A stretch of DNA of 64,000 nucleotides, taken from JAXMDC01 sp046349035. GTDB taxonomy: Bacteria > Pseudomonadota > Alphaproteobacteria > Rhizobiales > Kaistiaceae. Below the pieces are notes generated by a model. The model was not told where the DNA came from. It saw only the letters and a list, made by a program, of their open reading frames with translations, and ran no database searches. Positions 1 to 8,203 of this stretch are shown piece after piece. The position numbers and the translations under genes are program-made. Position 1 is the stretch's first letter. The number at the start of each line of letters is the position of its first letter. The DNA lies in contig JAXMDC010000002.1 of assembly GCA_046349035.1 (NCBI GenBank), positions 1,054,001 to 1,118,000 on the forward strand. Direction: 5' to 3'.

Positions 1-1257
1 GAGCGAGAAGGTCCGCATCAATTCGACCTTAGGCTCGTCCTCCTCGCGGATTATGCGAATAACCTCATCGAGGTTGAGATAGGCGATAAGGAAGCCTTCG
101 AGCGTCTCCAACCGCCGGCGGATCGCCTCGAGGCGAAACTCAGAGCGCCGCCGCAGCACGTCCCGCCGGTGGTCGAGCCATTCGCGAAGCAACGCGTCGA
201 GCCCCATCACCATCGGCACCGTGCCCTTGGAAAGCACGTTCATGTTGAGAGGGAAGCGCGTCTCCAGCTCGGTCGTGCGGAACAGCTGTTCCATCATCAG
301 TGCGGGATCGACATTTCGCGCCCGCGGAGTAATGACGATCCGCACTTCCTCCGCCGACTCGTCGCGGATGTCCTCGACCAGCGGCAGCTTCTTGGCGACC
401 AAGAGTTCGGCGATTTTCTCAATCAGGCGCGACTTCTGGACCTGATAGGGAATCTCGCCGATGACGACCACATAGGCCCCCCGCGCCTCCTGCTCGACGC
501 GCCAACGAGCGCGGACGCGAAAGCCGCCTTTGCCTGTCTTGTATGCCTCGACGATCTGCTCCCGGCTGTCGATCACGACGCCACCAGTGGGAAAATCCGG
601 TCCCTGCACGAACTCGACGAGTTTCTCGACGCTCGCCTTCGGGTGCTTGATCAGGTGGAGCGCGGCATCGCACAGCTCGGCAGCATTATGCGGCGGGATG
701 GACGTCGCCATCCCGACGGCGATACCGGCCGAGCCGTTGGCAAGGAGATTAGGGAACGCACCCGGCAACACGACCGGCTCGCGCTCGGCGCCGTCATAGT
801 TGTCGCGAAAATCGACAGCATCCTCGTCGATGCCATCGAGCAGAAGCCGCGCCACCTCCGTCAGCCGCGCCTCGGTGTAGCGCATCGCCGCCGGGTTATC
901 GCCGTCGATATTGCCAAAATTGCCCTGGCCCTCGACCAGCGGATAGCGGGCGGCAAAATCCTGTGCCAGCCGCACCAAAGCCTCGTAGACCGCCTGATCG
1001 CCGTGCGGATGGTACTTGCCGACCACGTCGCCGACCACGCGGGCGCATTTCTTAAACGCAGCCCCAGGGTCGAGGCGGAGCTGCCGCATCGCGTAGAGCA
1101 GCCGCCGATGCACGGGCTTGAGGCCATCCCGCACATCGGGGAGTGCCCGGTGCGTGATCGTCCACAAGGCGTAGGCGAGGTAGCGCTCTTCGAGCGCCGT
1201 CTTGAGATTGACCGGCTCGACGTCGCCGGCCGGAATCACGTCGTTTCCCATGGCCAT
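1..1257 (-). CDS. parC: DNA topoisomerase IV subunit A (partial, C-terminus outside window)
   Basis: ParC is the DNA-cleaving subunit of topoisomerase IV, which decatenates sister chromosomes together with ParE (encoded at 30.2 kb here). About 419 N-terminal residues are visible and the gene runs off the left edge. The N-terminus carries the conserved stretch LPDVRDGLKPVHRR. The quinolone-pocket motif reads KYHPHGDQAVYEALVRL, and the catalytic tyrosine lies in AAMRYTEARL near residue 127. The ParC assignment over GyrA rests on the short N-terminus. Two in-frame ATGs, 6 nt apart (1257 and 1251), could serve as start, and neither has a strong ribosome binding site. The family is certain; the exact start is not. 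Confidence 0.93.
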   Translation of the reverse strand, partial: MAMGNDVIPAGDVEPVNLKTALEERYLAYALWTITHRALPDVRDGLKPVHRRLLYAMRQLRLDPGAAFKKCARVVGDVVGKYHPHGDQAVYEALVRLAQDFAARYPLVEGQGNFGNIDGDNPAAMRYTEARLTEVARLLLDGIDEDAVDFRDNYDGAEREPVVLPGAFPNLLANGSAGIAVGMATSIPPHNAAELCDAALHLIKHPKASVEKLVEFVQGPDFPTGGVVIDSREQIVEAYKTGKGGFRVRARWRVEQEARGAYVVVIGEIPYQVQKSRLIEKIAELLVAKKLPLVEDIRDESAEEVRIVITPRARNVDPALMMEQLFRTTELETRFPLNMNVLSKGTVPMVMGLDALLREWLDHRRDVLRRRSEFRLEAIRRRLETLEGFLIAYLNLDEVIRIIREEDEPKVELMRTFSL

Positions 1258-1316
1258 CTGGTTAGCGGTGCGACGAATCCCCTACAAGCCATCGACCGAA
1301 TCGGTCCCCGCAATCG

Positions 1317-2243
1317 TCAGACTTTGGGCGCCCCCTTGGCATGGGGCAGCAACACCGCTGTCAATGTTTCATGCACCGGCGTCGCTACACCGTTCTCCAA
1401 CCCGAGCCGGGCTACAGCGCCCGACAGCCATTCGAGTTCGAGCGGCCGGCCTGCCGCGAGGTCGTTGGCCTGGCTGGCACGGCTTTCCGGCGGGAGGCTG
1501 TCGAGAAAGGTCATATGCCGCTCCACAGTGTCGCCCGGCAGACCGACGCCGCAGGCTGCCGCGACCGCCACCGCTTCCTCGATCGCCCGCCGCATCAACG
1601 CCCGTGTGCGGGGCGCCGAGCGCAGTGCACCGATCGGCGCTCGCGCGGCGGCGGTGAACCCGGAAATCGTCGCCAGGAACGCAAACTTGCGCCAAACTTC
1701 AACCCGCATGTCGCCGGGCAATGGCGCGTCGAGGCCGGCGGATACCAGGGCCGCCCGAAGGGCGTTGCTTCGTTGCGACTGCCCACCATCGGCCTCGCCA
1801 AAGAGGAACCGGGCGCCGCTTCCCGTCTGGCGGATCCGCCCCGGCCCGGCGACCTCGGCGAAGATATAACAACAGCCCATCATGGCATGTTGAGGCCCAA
1901 GCGTCTTGGCGAGGAGCGGCGTCGCCTCCACCCCGTTGAGGAAGGGCACGACGCCGGTCTCAGGCCCGATCAGCGGCCGGCAAGCGGCAGCCGCGGTTTC
2001 CCCGTCGGGGAGCTTCACGGCGAAGATAACGATATCGACCTCGCCGATGTCGGCGGGATTGTCGGTAATGGTTGCCGGGCGCACCGTTGTCGTGCCGCTC
2101 GGCGTCTCAAGGGAAAGACCGTGGGTACGGATCGCCGCCAGGTGCGCGCCACGCGCCAGTAGCGCGACCTCAACGCCTGCCGCGATCAAGCGAGCCCCAA
2201 GGAAGCCGCCGACACCACCTGCGGCGACGATTGCAATGCGCAT
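1317..2243 (-). CDS. Ketopantoate reductase family protein (2-dehydropantoate 2-reductase)
   Basis: This 308-residue protein resembles PanE/ApbA, which reduces 2-dehydropantoate to pantoate with NADPH in pantothenate/CoA synthesis. A Rossmann fold opens the protein (MRIAIVAAGGVGGFLGARL). The central VDIVIFAVK strand and the FLNGVE segment are typical of the family. The C-terminal helical domain contains the expected lysine-bearing WRKFAFLATISG region. A G-rich ribosome binding site precedes the ATG. Many genomes carry several paralogues of this family acting on other 2-oxo acids, so the pantoate role is likely but not proven. It is transcribed toward parC and lies just downstream of recO. Confidence 0.85.
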   Translation of the reverse strand: MRIAIVAAGGVGGFLGARLIAAGVEVALLARGAHLAAIRTHGLSLETPSGTTTVRPATITDNPADIGEVDIVIFAVKLPDGETAAAACRPLIGPETGVVPFLNGVEATPLLAKTLGPQHAMMGCCYIFAEVAGPGRIRQTGSGARFLFGEADGGQSQRSNALRAALVSAGLDAPLPGDMRVEVWRKFAFLATISGFTAAARAPIGALRSAPRTRALMRRAIEEAVAVAAACGVGLPGDTVERHMTFLDSLPPESRASQANDLAAGRPLELEWLSGAVARLGLENGVATPVHETLTAVLLPHAKGAPKV

Positions 2244-2264
2244 CGCGAGGCCCCCCGTCTGGCC

Positions 2265-2996
2265 CTAATTCCGCCGGCCCAGCAGCGCCACGAACGACTC
2301 TCGCGCCGGCGGCATCGCCTCGCCGCGCGGCTCGTAGACGTGCCGTTGCAGGAAGAACCCAGTCAGCGAAAATGCCTGACGCAACGCGTCGGCATCCGCC
2401 GGGCCGTTGCGTCGCGATTCCAGCAGCAGCGACGGCAGCGTCAGCAGGCGGCCTGCATAGGGCTCGCCAGCCGTTCGACCGACGGCTCGGCCGGTCTTCG
2501 GCGAAACATAGGCGAGATCCTGGTCCTCTCGACCTGTCGCCGCGCATCGCGACAGGTCGAGACCGAAGCCAAGCTCGGACAGCATCAGCAATTCGAAACG
2601 CACCAGCACCTCACCTGCCGTAAGCGGGTCGTGCAGATTGTCGAGGATGGCCGGCAGCGTAGCATACAGCGCCGGGTGAGGGTCGCGCTCAGGAAGGAGC
2701 CGCAGTAGCGCCGCGATCAGCTGTATCCCGTAGATCCCCGAGCCGGTCTCCATCAGGCGAGCCGCGCGGTCCGTGACCGGCTCAACGACCCACTGGCCAA
2801 GATGCTCCTCCAGCCGGGCGCGCCAAGTCACCGCCACCGTGTTCCCGACCTGGAGCGTCGACCGCTGGACGCGGGAACGCCCGCCTCTCACGAGTCCGAG
2901 GTGACGGCCATGCGCAGACGTCATCGCCTCGACAATGAGACTGGTCTCGCCGTGGCGGCGGGTGCCGATGACAATCCCTTGATCGCTCCAGTCCAA
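2265..2996 (-). CDS. recO: DNA repair protein RecO
   Basis: RecO (243 aa) works with RecF and RecR to load RecA at gaps and displaces SSB. The N-terminal OB fold begins MDWSDQGIVIGTRRHGETS, the usual RecO opening, followed by LVRGGRSR and the helical C-terminal domain. The start must be TTG at 2996, because an in-frame TGA lies only one codon upstream and no ATG or GTG would preserve the conserved N-terminus. The gene sits downstream of era, the common rnc-era-recO order in Proteobacteria, and is probably co-transcribed with it. Confidence 0.9.
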   Translation of the reverse strand: MDWSDQGIVIGTRRHGETSLIVEAMTSAHGRHLGLVRGGRSRVQRSTLQVGNTVAVTWRARLEEHLGQWVVEPVTDRAARLMETGSGIYGIQLIAALLRLLPERDPHPALYATLPAILDNLHDPLTAGEVLVRFELLMLSELGFGLDLSRCAATGREDQDLAYVSPKTGRAVGRTAGEPYAGRLLTLPSLLLESRRNGPADADALRQAFSLTGFFLQRHVYEPRGEAMPPARESFVALLGRRN

Positions 2997-3024
2997 CGCT
3001 CAACCTGTTCGTCTGTCCGGCCCG

Positions 3025-3948
3025 TCATCCCTTGGGGAACTCGATGCCCATCCCCCGATAGCGTTCCGGATCGTCGGCCCAATTCTCGCGCACGCGCACA
3101 AAAAGAAACAGATGCACACGCCGCTCCGCCGCTTCCTCTATCTCAGGCCGCGCCGCCATCGAAATCGCCTTGATGGTGGCTCCACGATGCCCAAGAACGA
3201 TCGCCTTCTGGCTTTCCCGCGCGACGTATATGACCTGCTCCACCCGCACCGAACCGTCCGCAAGCTCCTTCCAGCTTTCCGTTTCCACAGTCGACGAATA
3301 TGGCAGCTCGTCGTGCAGGCGCAGCGTCAGCTTCTCGCGCGTGATTTCTGCTGCCAGGTTGCGGAGCGGCAGATCCGAGATCTGATCCTCCGGGTAGAGC
3401 CATGGGCCTGCCGGCACCGCCGAAGCAAAGAAGGCCAGAAGGTCTCCGCAACCATCGCCGGTGAGTGCCGAGACCATGAACGTCCGGCCAAAAGAGATGC
3501 GCTCGTTTGCGGCGGCCGTCAGCGCCAGCAGCCGATCGCGAGGCACAATGTCGATCTTGTTGAGGATCAGCACCTTCGGCCCCGAGAGGCCGACCAACCG
3601 ATCGAGCACCGACGACACCCCATCGTCGATACCCTTTCTGGCATCGATCAGGAGGGCAACGATGTCCGCCTCGGCGGCACCCGTCCACGCTGTGTCCACC
3701 AACGCCCGCTCGAGGCGGCGCTTCGGCGCGAAGATGCCCGGCGTGTCGACAAAGATGATCTGCGACGCCCCATGCATGGCGATGCCGCGGACCAGCGAGC
3801 GCGTTGTCTGCACTTTGTGAGTGACAATCGACAGCTTGGTACCAACCAGCTGGTTGAGCAACGTCGACTTGCCGGCGTTGGGTGCCCCCACGAGCGCCAC
3901 GAAACCGCAGCGGCGATCTCCCGGCGGGCCCACATCCGGCGCCATCAT
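3025..3948 (-). CDS. era: GTPase Era
   Basis: Era is an essential Ras-like GTPase with a C-terminal KH domain that binds the 3' end of 16S rRNA during 30S maturation. The G motifs are clear: GAPNAGKST (G1), DTPG (G3) and NKID (G4). The KH domain occupies about the last 90 residues and contains GHRGATIKAIS. The start is the first of two adjacent ATGs (3948 and 3945) overlapping the rnc stop in an ATGATG junction, giving 307 aa and implying translational coupling. A GTG six codons further upstream is possible but unnecessary. Confidence 0.95.
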   Translation of the reverse strand: MMAPDVGPPGDRRCGFVALVGAPNAGKSTLLNQLVGTKLSIVTHKVQTTRSLVRGIAMHGASQIIFVDTPGIFAPKRRLERALVDTAWTGAAEADIVALLIDARKGIDDGVSSVLDRLVGLSGPKVLILNKIDIVPRDRLLALTAAANERISFGRTFMVSALTGDGCGDLLAFFASAVPAGPWLYPEDQISDLPLRNLAAEITREKLTLRLHDELPYSSTVETESWKELADGSVRVEQVIYVARESQKAIVLGHRGATIKAISMAARPEIEEAAERRVHLFLFVRVRENWADDPERYRGMGIEFPKG

Positions 3949-4703
3949 TCCGCCCCGGCGCTCCACACGCCCTCGCGGTTGAGAATAAGCGTTGCTGCGG
4001 CTTGCTCAGCCACCCTTCGCGACCCTCCTTCACCGCGTGCCGGCGCCAACCCCGCCACCATGGCCTCGACGACAAAGCGCGGAGCATGCTCCGGCCCGCT
4101 GCGCTCGACGATCGCATAGCTTGGCGCCGCAAGGCCGCGTCCCTGCGCCCACTCCTGAAGCGTCGTCTTTGCGTCGCGAAGCGGCGCATCGGCGGCGTGC
4201 ATGCGTGGCCGCCACCAAGTTTCGATAAAGCCTCGTGCGACCGAAAGTCCGCCGTCGAGATAGAGCGCCCCGATGAGCGCCTCGCAAACATCGCCGAGGA
4301 TCGCCGCCTTGGATCGCCCGCCCGACTGGACCTCGCCGCCACCGAGCCGGATCGCAGCCCCCAGGTCGATCTGCCGCGCGACCTCGGCACAGGTTTCGTT
4401 TCGCACCAGGGCGGTGAGTCGACGCGCGAGTTCCCCTTCCGCCGCGCCGGGGAACGCGCTGACCAGCATGTCGGCAACGACGAGCGCCAGCACCCGGTCA
4501 CCGAGGAACTCCAGACGCTGATAGTTCGCCCCGGGCTTCAACCCGCTTTCGGCGGCCGCGCTCGAATGAGTCAACGCTTGCCGCAGAAGTGCCGGATCGG
4601 CGAACCGATGCTCTATCTGACGCTCCAGTCGCTCCTCGGCGCCGCTGCGCGCTAAGTTCAGAGTCGAGTGAAGAGGCGTTCCGCCCGGACTGTCCACGGC
4701 CAC
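3945..4703 (-). CDS. rnc: Ribonuclease III
   Basis: RNase III cleaves double-stranded RNA, including the 30S rRNA precursor. The 252-residue protein has the catalytic signature YQRLEFLGDRVLALVVADML near residue 62, a second acidic site around DVCEALIGALYLDGG, and a C-terminal double-stranded RNA-binding domain. No ATG lies before the conserved region, so translation starts at a GTG (4703, or 4697 two codons later), inside the end of lepB. The overlap with lepB is about 46 nt and that with era is 4 nt, indicating a coupled lepB-rnc-era-recO operon. Confidence 0.93.
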   Translation of the reverse strand: MAVDSPGGTPLHSTLNLARSGAEERLERQIEHRFADPALLRQALTHSSAAAESGLKPGANYQRLEFLGDRVLALVVADMLVSAFPGAAEGELARRLTALVRNETCAEVARQIDLGAAIRLGGGEVQSGGRSKAAILGDVCEALIGALYLDGGLSVARGFIETWWRPRMHAADAPLRDAKTTLQEWAQGRGLAAPSYAIVERSGPEHAPRFVVEAMVAGLAPARGEGGSRRVAEQAAATLILNREGVWSAGAE

Positions 4704-5413
4704 CTCCAGAACGCCCAGGCAGGTTCGCCCTCGTTCAGGGAAAAGAAAACATACTCGGCACGGCCAATGAAGTTTTCGAAGGGTATGAAGCCCACCGCGC
4801 CTTCGGTGCGGCTGTCCTGCGAATTGTCGCGATTATCGCCGAGGACAAAGTAGTGGCCTTCTGGGACGACATACACCGGCGTGTTGTCGACGAAACTTAC
4901 AGGATCGAGGTCCAGCGTGTCGTACGATATGCCGCTCGGCAACGTCTCCCGGTAGCGTGCCACCCGCCGATCGGCACCGAACTCGTTCTTGGTGATGAAG
5001 TCCGAGATCCGCTGGCGGCGCACGGCCTCGCCGTTGATGTACACCACGCCCTCACGCATCTGTACGCGATCGCCCGGGAGGCCGATCACCCGCTTGATCA
5101 GATCGATCGAATTGTCCTTGGGCAGACGGAACACCGCCACGTCCCCGCGCTCGGGGCGGTGTTCGAAAAGACGTCCGCCGAAGAAAGCCAGGTCGAATGG
5201 CAACGCGTAGCGCGAGTAGCCATAGGAGAACTTCGATACAAACACGTAGTCGCCAGCGAGAAGAGTGCTCTCCATAGACGACGACGGGATTCGATAGGGC
5301 TGAAACAGAAAGGCGCGGATAATCACCGCTAGCACCAGCGCCAGGATGACAATCTGCGCGATGCCTCCGAAAGCGGAGCTTTTCGCCAATGGCTTTTCGC
5401 TAGCCAAGCTCAT
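4658..5413 (-). CDS. lepB: Signal peptidase I (downstream copy of a tandem pair)
   Basis: Type I signal peptidase (251 aa) removes signal peptides from exported proteins at the periplasmic face of the inner membrane. One membrane segment (about residues 16-37) precedes the catalytic Ser46 in PSSSMEST. The general-base lysine is Lys107 in LIKRVIGLPGD, and the GDNRDNSQDSR box follows. The start at 5413 was chosen because the upstream extension is arginine-rich and non-conserved, while this ATG has an AGGGAG ribosome binding site and begins the usual short cytoplasmic tail. A second, related copy lies immediately upstream. Position next to rnc is the classic lepB position. Confidence 0.93.
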   Translation of the reverse strand: MSLASEKPLAKSSAFGGIAQIVILALVLAVIIRAFLFQPYRIPSSSMESTLLAGDYVFVSKFSYGYSRYALPFDLAFFGGRLFEHRPERGDVAVFRLPKDNSIDLIKRVIGLPGDRVQMREGVVYINGEAVRRQRISDFITKNEFGADRRVARYRETLPSGISYDTLDLDPVSFVDNTPVYVVPEGHYFVLGDNRDNSQDSRTEGAVGFIPFENFIGRAEYVFFSLNEGEPAWAFWRWPWTVRAERLFTRL

Positions 5414-5495
5414 GCCGCCCCGCAATCTCCCTGAGAATGCCGCCCGCCGTTCGCGGCGGGGAGTCGGCAGTGTCGTCGGCGGTGTCGGCCGGCAC

Positions 5496-6266
5496 CTAGA
5501 GAAGCGAGAAAAGGCGGTTCCAGCGCACCGTCCACGGCCATTGCCAAAACATCCACGCCGGCGCGCCGTCCTTAACGGAGAAGAAGATAATCTCCGCCCT
5601 TCCCTCGATGTTTTCGAACGGCACAAAGCCCACCCCAGGCTGCCCCGGCACGGATGGGAAACGGCTGTCGCTGGAATTGTCGCGATTGTCTCCCATCATG
5701 AAATAGTGGCCTGCCGGCACCTCAAAGACGGGCGTGTCGTCGGCCCCGAAATTCCCCATGTCCAGGGTTTCGTAAGAAACGCCATTTGGCAGCGTTTCCT
5801 TCCACCGGCCGACCTTGGTCGAGCCCCCGAATTGGGAATCGGTCGTCGTGTCCGGAAGCTTCTCCCGCTTGACCTCGACCCCATTTAGGAAGAGCGCCCC
5901 GCCGCGAACCTGCACGGTGTCGCCCGGAAGGCCGATCAGCCGCTTGACGTAGTCGACACTGGGGTCGCTGGGGAGCTTAAAGACCACTATGTCGCCGCGC
6001 TTCGGCTCTGCACCCCAGACGCGTCCGGCGAATGGAGGAAGACCGAAAGGAAAGGAATAGCGGCTGTAGCCGTACGCGTATTTCGAGACAAAAAGGTAGT
6101 CGCCGATCAGCAGCGTGTTCTGCATGGAGCCGGTCGGAATATTGAACGGCTGAAACAGGAATGTTCGAATGAAGAAGGCGAGCGCAAGGGCCTGGATCAC
6201 TACCTTGACGGTCTCGCCGACACCGCCGCGCTCGGCTTTGGTCTTTTCAGTAGTGACGCTCAACAC
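5496..6266 (-). CDS. lepB: Signal peptidase I (upstream copy of a tandem pair)
   Basis: This is a second type I signal peptidase (256 aa), clearly paralogous to the downstream copy. It has an N-terminal membrane segment (about residues 18-38), catalytic Ser47 in IPTGSMQNTL, Lys108 in YVKRLIGLPGD and the GDNRDNSSDSRF box. Both catalytic residues are intact, so both copies should be active. Translation starts at GTG (6266) behind an AGGAG site, with a TTG as the next codon. The gap to the second copy is 82 nt. Both share the C-terminal pattern PAW-FW-WPWTVR, pointing to a fairly local duplication followed by divergence. Confidence 0.93.
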   Translation of the reverse strand: MLSVTTEKTKAERGGVGETVKVVIQALALAFFIRTFLFQPFNIPTGSMQNTLLIGDYLFVSKYAYGYSRYSFPFGLPPFAGRVWGAEPKRGDIVVFKLPSDPSVDYVKRLIGLPGDTVQVRGGALFLNGVEVKREKLPDTTTDSQFGGSTKVGRWKETLPNGVSYETLDMGNFGADDTPVFEVPAGHYFMMGDNRDNSSDSRFPSVPGQPGVGFVPFENIEGRAEIIFFSVKDGAPAWMFWQWPWTVRWNRLFSLL

Positions 6267-6414
6267 GGCTCTCCTGCAGCAACCTGAGTCGAAAACCGAC
6301 GCTCACCGGTGCAGCCTGTGATAGCCGGTCGATCCCCTGGGCGCAATTAGCGCCGGTGCCAGGCGCTCCGGTAAGCGGTCGCCGCCTTGCCGCCGGTCGC
6401 AGATCTCGCCGGTC

Positions 6415-6813
6415 CTAGCGAGGCAGGGCCTCGATCATCACAAATGCCTGGGCCAAGGGGAAATCGTCCGTGATCGTAACGTGAATGCGTACAGCGTGAT
6501 CGGGGGGCGTAAGCTCGGCTAGCCGTTGCGCCGCCCCGCCCGTCAAAGCGATCGTCGGGGCGCCCGACGGGAGATTGACGACGCCCATGTCGCGCCAGAA
6601 GACGCCGCGGCGAATGCCCGTGCCTAGGGCCTTGGAGCAAGCTTCCTTTGCCGCGAAACGCTTCGCGTAGGACGCCGCGCGATCCCTACGGCGCTCAGAT
6701 TTGCGGATTTCGATCGGCGTAAAGATACGTTCGATGAATCGCTCGCCGTGCTTGGCGAGCACCTTTTCGACGCGCCGGATGTCGATAATGTCGTTGCCAA
6801 GGCCGATGATCAC
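6415..6813 (-). CDS. acpS: Holo-[acyl-carrier-protein] synthase
   Basis: AcpS transfers 4'-phosphopantetheine from CoA to the serine of acyl carrier protein, activating it for fatty acid synthesis. At 132 aa it has the family length. The metal-binding motif GNDIIDIRRVE is at the N-terminus and the FAAKEACSKALGTG motif lies mid-protein. It starts with GTG, which overlaps the pdxJ stop as GTGA, so translation is coupled to pdxJ. The pdxJ-acpS-lepB order is common in Proteobacteria. Confidence 0.93.
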   Translation of the reverse strand: MIIGLGNDIIDIRRVEKVLAKHGERFIERIFTPIEIRKSERRRDRAASYAKRFAAKEACSKALGTGIRRGVFWRDMGVVNLPSGAPTIALTGGAAQRLAELTPPDHAVRIHVTITDDFPLAQAFVMIEALPR

Positions 6814-7595
6814 CGCGCCGCCTTCCCGGGTTCCGAGCGCGCTTCGTGCATGCGCCGCCGCATGCCTTTGATGGCATCCTCCAACCCGACGAAGATCGCC
6901 TCGCCGACCAGGAAATGCCCGATATTGAGTTCGCGGATGACGGCGATCGCGGCGACTGGAGCCACCGTGTCGAAATCCAGACCGTGTCCAGCATGCATTT
7001 CGAGGCCGAGGGAGTGGCCAAGCGCTGCGGCCTCCGTCAGTCGCATCAACTCGCGGCGGAACGCTGGCTCATCGCGGCGATGCCATGCCTCGCAATAGGT
7101 ACCTGTGTGGAGTTCCACCACCGGGGCTCCAAGAACCACAGCAGCTTCCAGTTGCCGCGCCTCCGGCTCCAGGAACAGCGATACGCGGACGCCTGCCGCG
7201 ACGAGATCCTTGACGATCGGCGCGAGCCGGCCGGCGCCGCCGACGGCGTCGAGTCCGCCCTCGGTCGTCCGCTCCTCTCGCCGCTCCGGGACGATGCAGG
7301 CCGCGTGGGGCCGGTGGCGGAGAGCGATAGCCGCCATCTCGGCGGTCGCCGCCATTTCCAGATTGAGCGGCAGCGGGATTTCCGCCTTCAGGCGAGCAAT
7401 ATCGCTGTCGCTGATATGTCGGCGATCCTCTCGCAAGTGTGCGGTTATCCCGTCGGCCCCGGCACGCACGGCCAATCCCGCCGCGCGCACGGGATCGGGA
7501 TGAACCCCGCCGCGCGCGTTCCGTACTGTGGCGACGTGGTCGATGTTGACGCCGAGGCGCAGACGGTGGGCGCCGGTCGGCGCCGGGGCGGTCAT
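6810..7595 (-). CDS. pdxJ: Pyridoxine 5'-phosphate synthase
   Basis: PdxJ condenses 1-deoxyxylulose 5-phosphate with 3-amino-2-oxopropyl phosphate to form pyridoxine 5'-phosphate, the last ring-forming step of DXP-dependent vitamin B6 synthesis. The 261-residue TIM barrel starts LRLGVNIDHVATVRNARGG and contains the expected ITAHLREDRRHI and ELHTGTYCEA segments. The start at 7595 has a GAGGAGG ribosome binding site and overlaps the stop of the DUF2062 gene as ATGA. PLP made here would also serve the cysteine desulfurases of the suf region, but that link is only metabolic. Confidence 0.95.
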   Translation of the reverse strand: MTAPAPTGAHRLRLGVNIDHVATVRNARGGVHPDPVRAAGLAVRAGADGITAHLREDRRHISDSDIARLKAEIPLPLNLEMAATAEMAAIALRHRPHAACIVPERREERTTEGGLDAVGGAGRLAPIVKDLVAAGVRVSLFLEPEARQLEAAVVLGAPVVELHTGTYCEAWHRRDEPAFRRELMRLTEAAALGHSLGLEMHAGHGLDFDTVAPVAAIAVIRELNIGHFLVGEAIFVGLEDAIKGMRRRMHEARSEPGKAAR

Positions 7596-8200
7596 GCCTC
7601 CTCGACCTTGATGCCTGTGAGCGCGCCTGAAGCCGACACGGTCTTGCGCGCCGTCAACCGAGCGAGCCGTCCCGCCTGGTAGGCCTTCACGGCTGCCCGC
7701 ACACCAAAATATGCGATAACTCCAACAGCCGCGCCAAGAAGGACCGATCCAATCAGCATGGGCCGGAGCGTGGGCCACAGTGCGGCGACAGCATCACCAA
7801 GCGCCGACCAGGACACATTGGCGAGACCCGCCTCGACTTTGTGAACCGCCGAGCTTCGCGCGTGCCCGCCCTCTATCCAGACGCCTACGCGATAAGAAGC
7901 GCCGAGCAGGAACGGCAGAAAAAGCGGATTGCCCAGCGCAGTGCCAAGCGCCGCCGCGATGAGATTGCCGCGCATGACGAAGGCGAGCGCCAGCGCCGCG
8001 ATCGTGTGCAGGCCGAGCAGCGGCGAGAACGACATTGCCGTCCCTGCGGCTACACCTGCTGCAACGGCATGCGGCGTAGCGTTCAATCGCAGGATGCGCT
8101 TGCCAAAGTAGCGCATCGAGCGTCCCCAGCCGTTGCGCGGCCACGCCAATCCGCGCAGGCGCTGGGCGAGGCTAGGAGGAGTACGGCGGCGAAACAGCAT
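7592..8200 (-). CDS. DUF2062 domain membrane protein
   Basis: This 202-residue protein belongs to the DUF2062 family, whose function is not established. It has an N-terminal arginine-rich segment, then hydrophobic stretches around residues 45-85 (AAGVAAGTAMSFSPLLGLHT is characteristic) and a further membrane segment near residue 150. It lies 3 nt after the rsh stop and overlaps pdxJ by 4 nt, so it is the second gene of an rsh-DUF2062-pdxJ-acpS run. A role in envelope or transport is possible from the membrane segments but cannot be read from the sequence. Confidence 0.75.
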   Translation of the reverse strand: MLFRRRTPPSLAQRLRGLAWPRNGWGRSMRYFGKRILRLNATPHAVAAGVAAGTAMSFSPLLGLHTIAALALAFVMRGNLIAAALGTALGNPLFLPFLLGASYRVGVWIEGGHARSSAVHKVEAGLANVSWSALGDAVAALWPTLRPMLIGSVLLGAAVGVIAYFGVRAAVKAYQAGRLARLTARKTVSASGALTGIKVEEA

Positions 8201-8203
8201 GGG

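Noticed and set aside
169..1869. 566-residue plus-strand open frame across parC and the ketopantoate reductase gene
   Set aside because: Runs opposite two well-supported genes and has no motif of its own.
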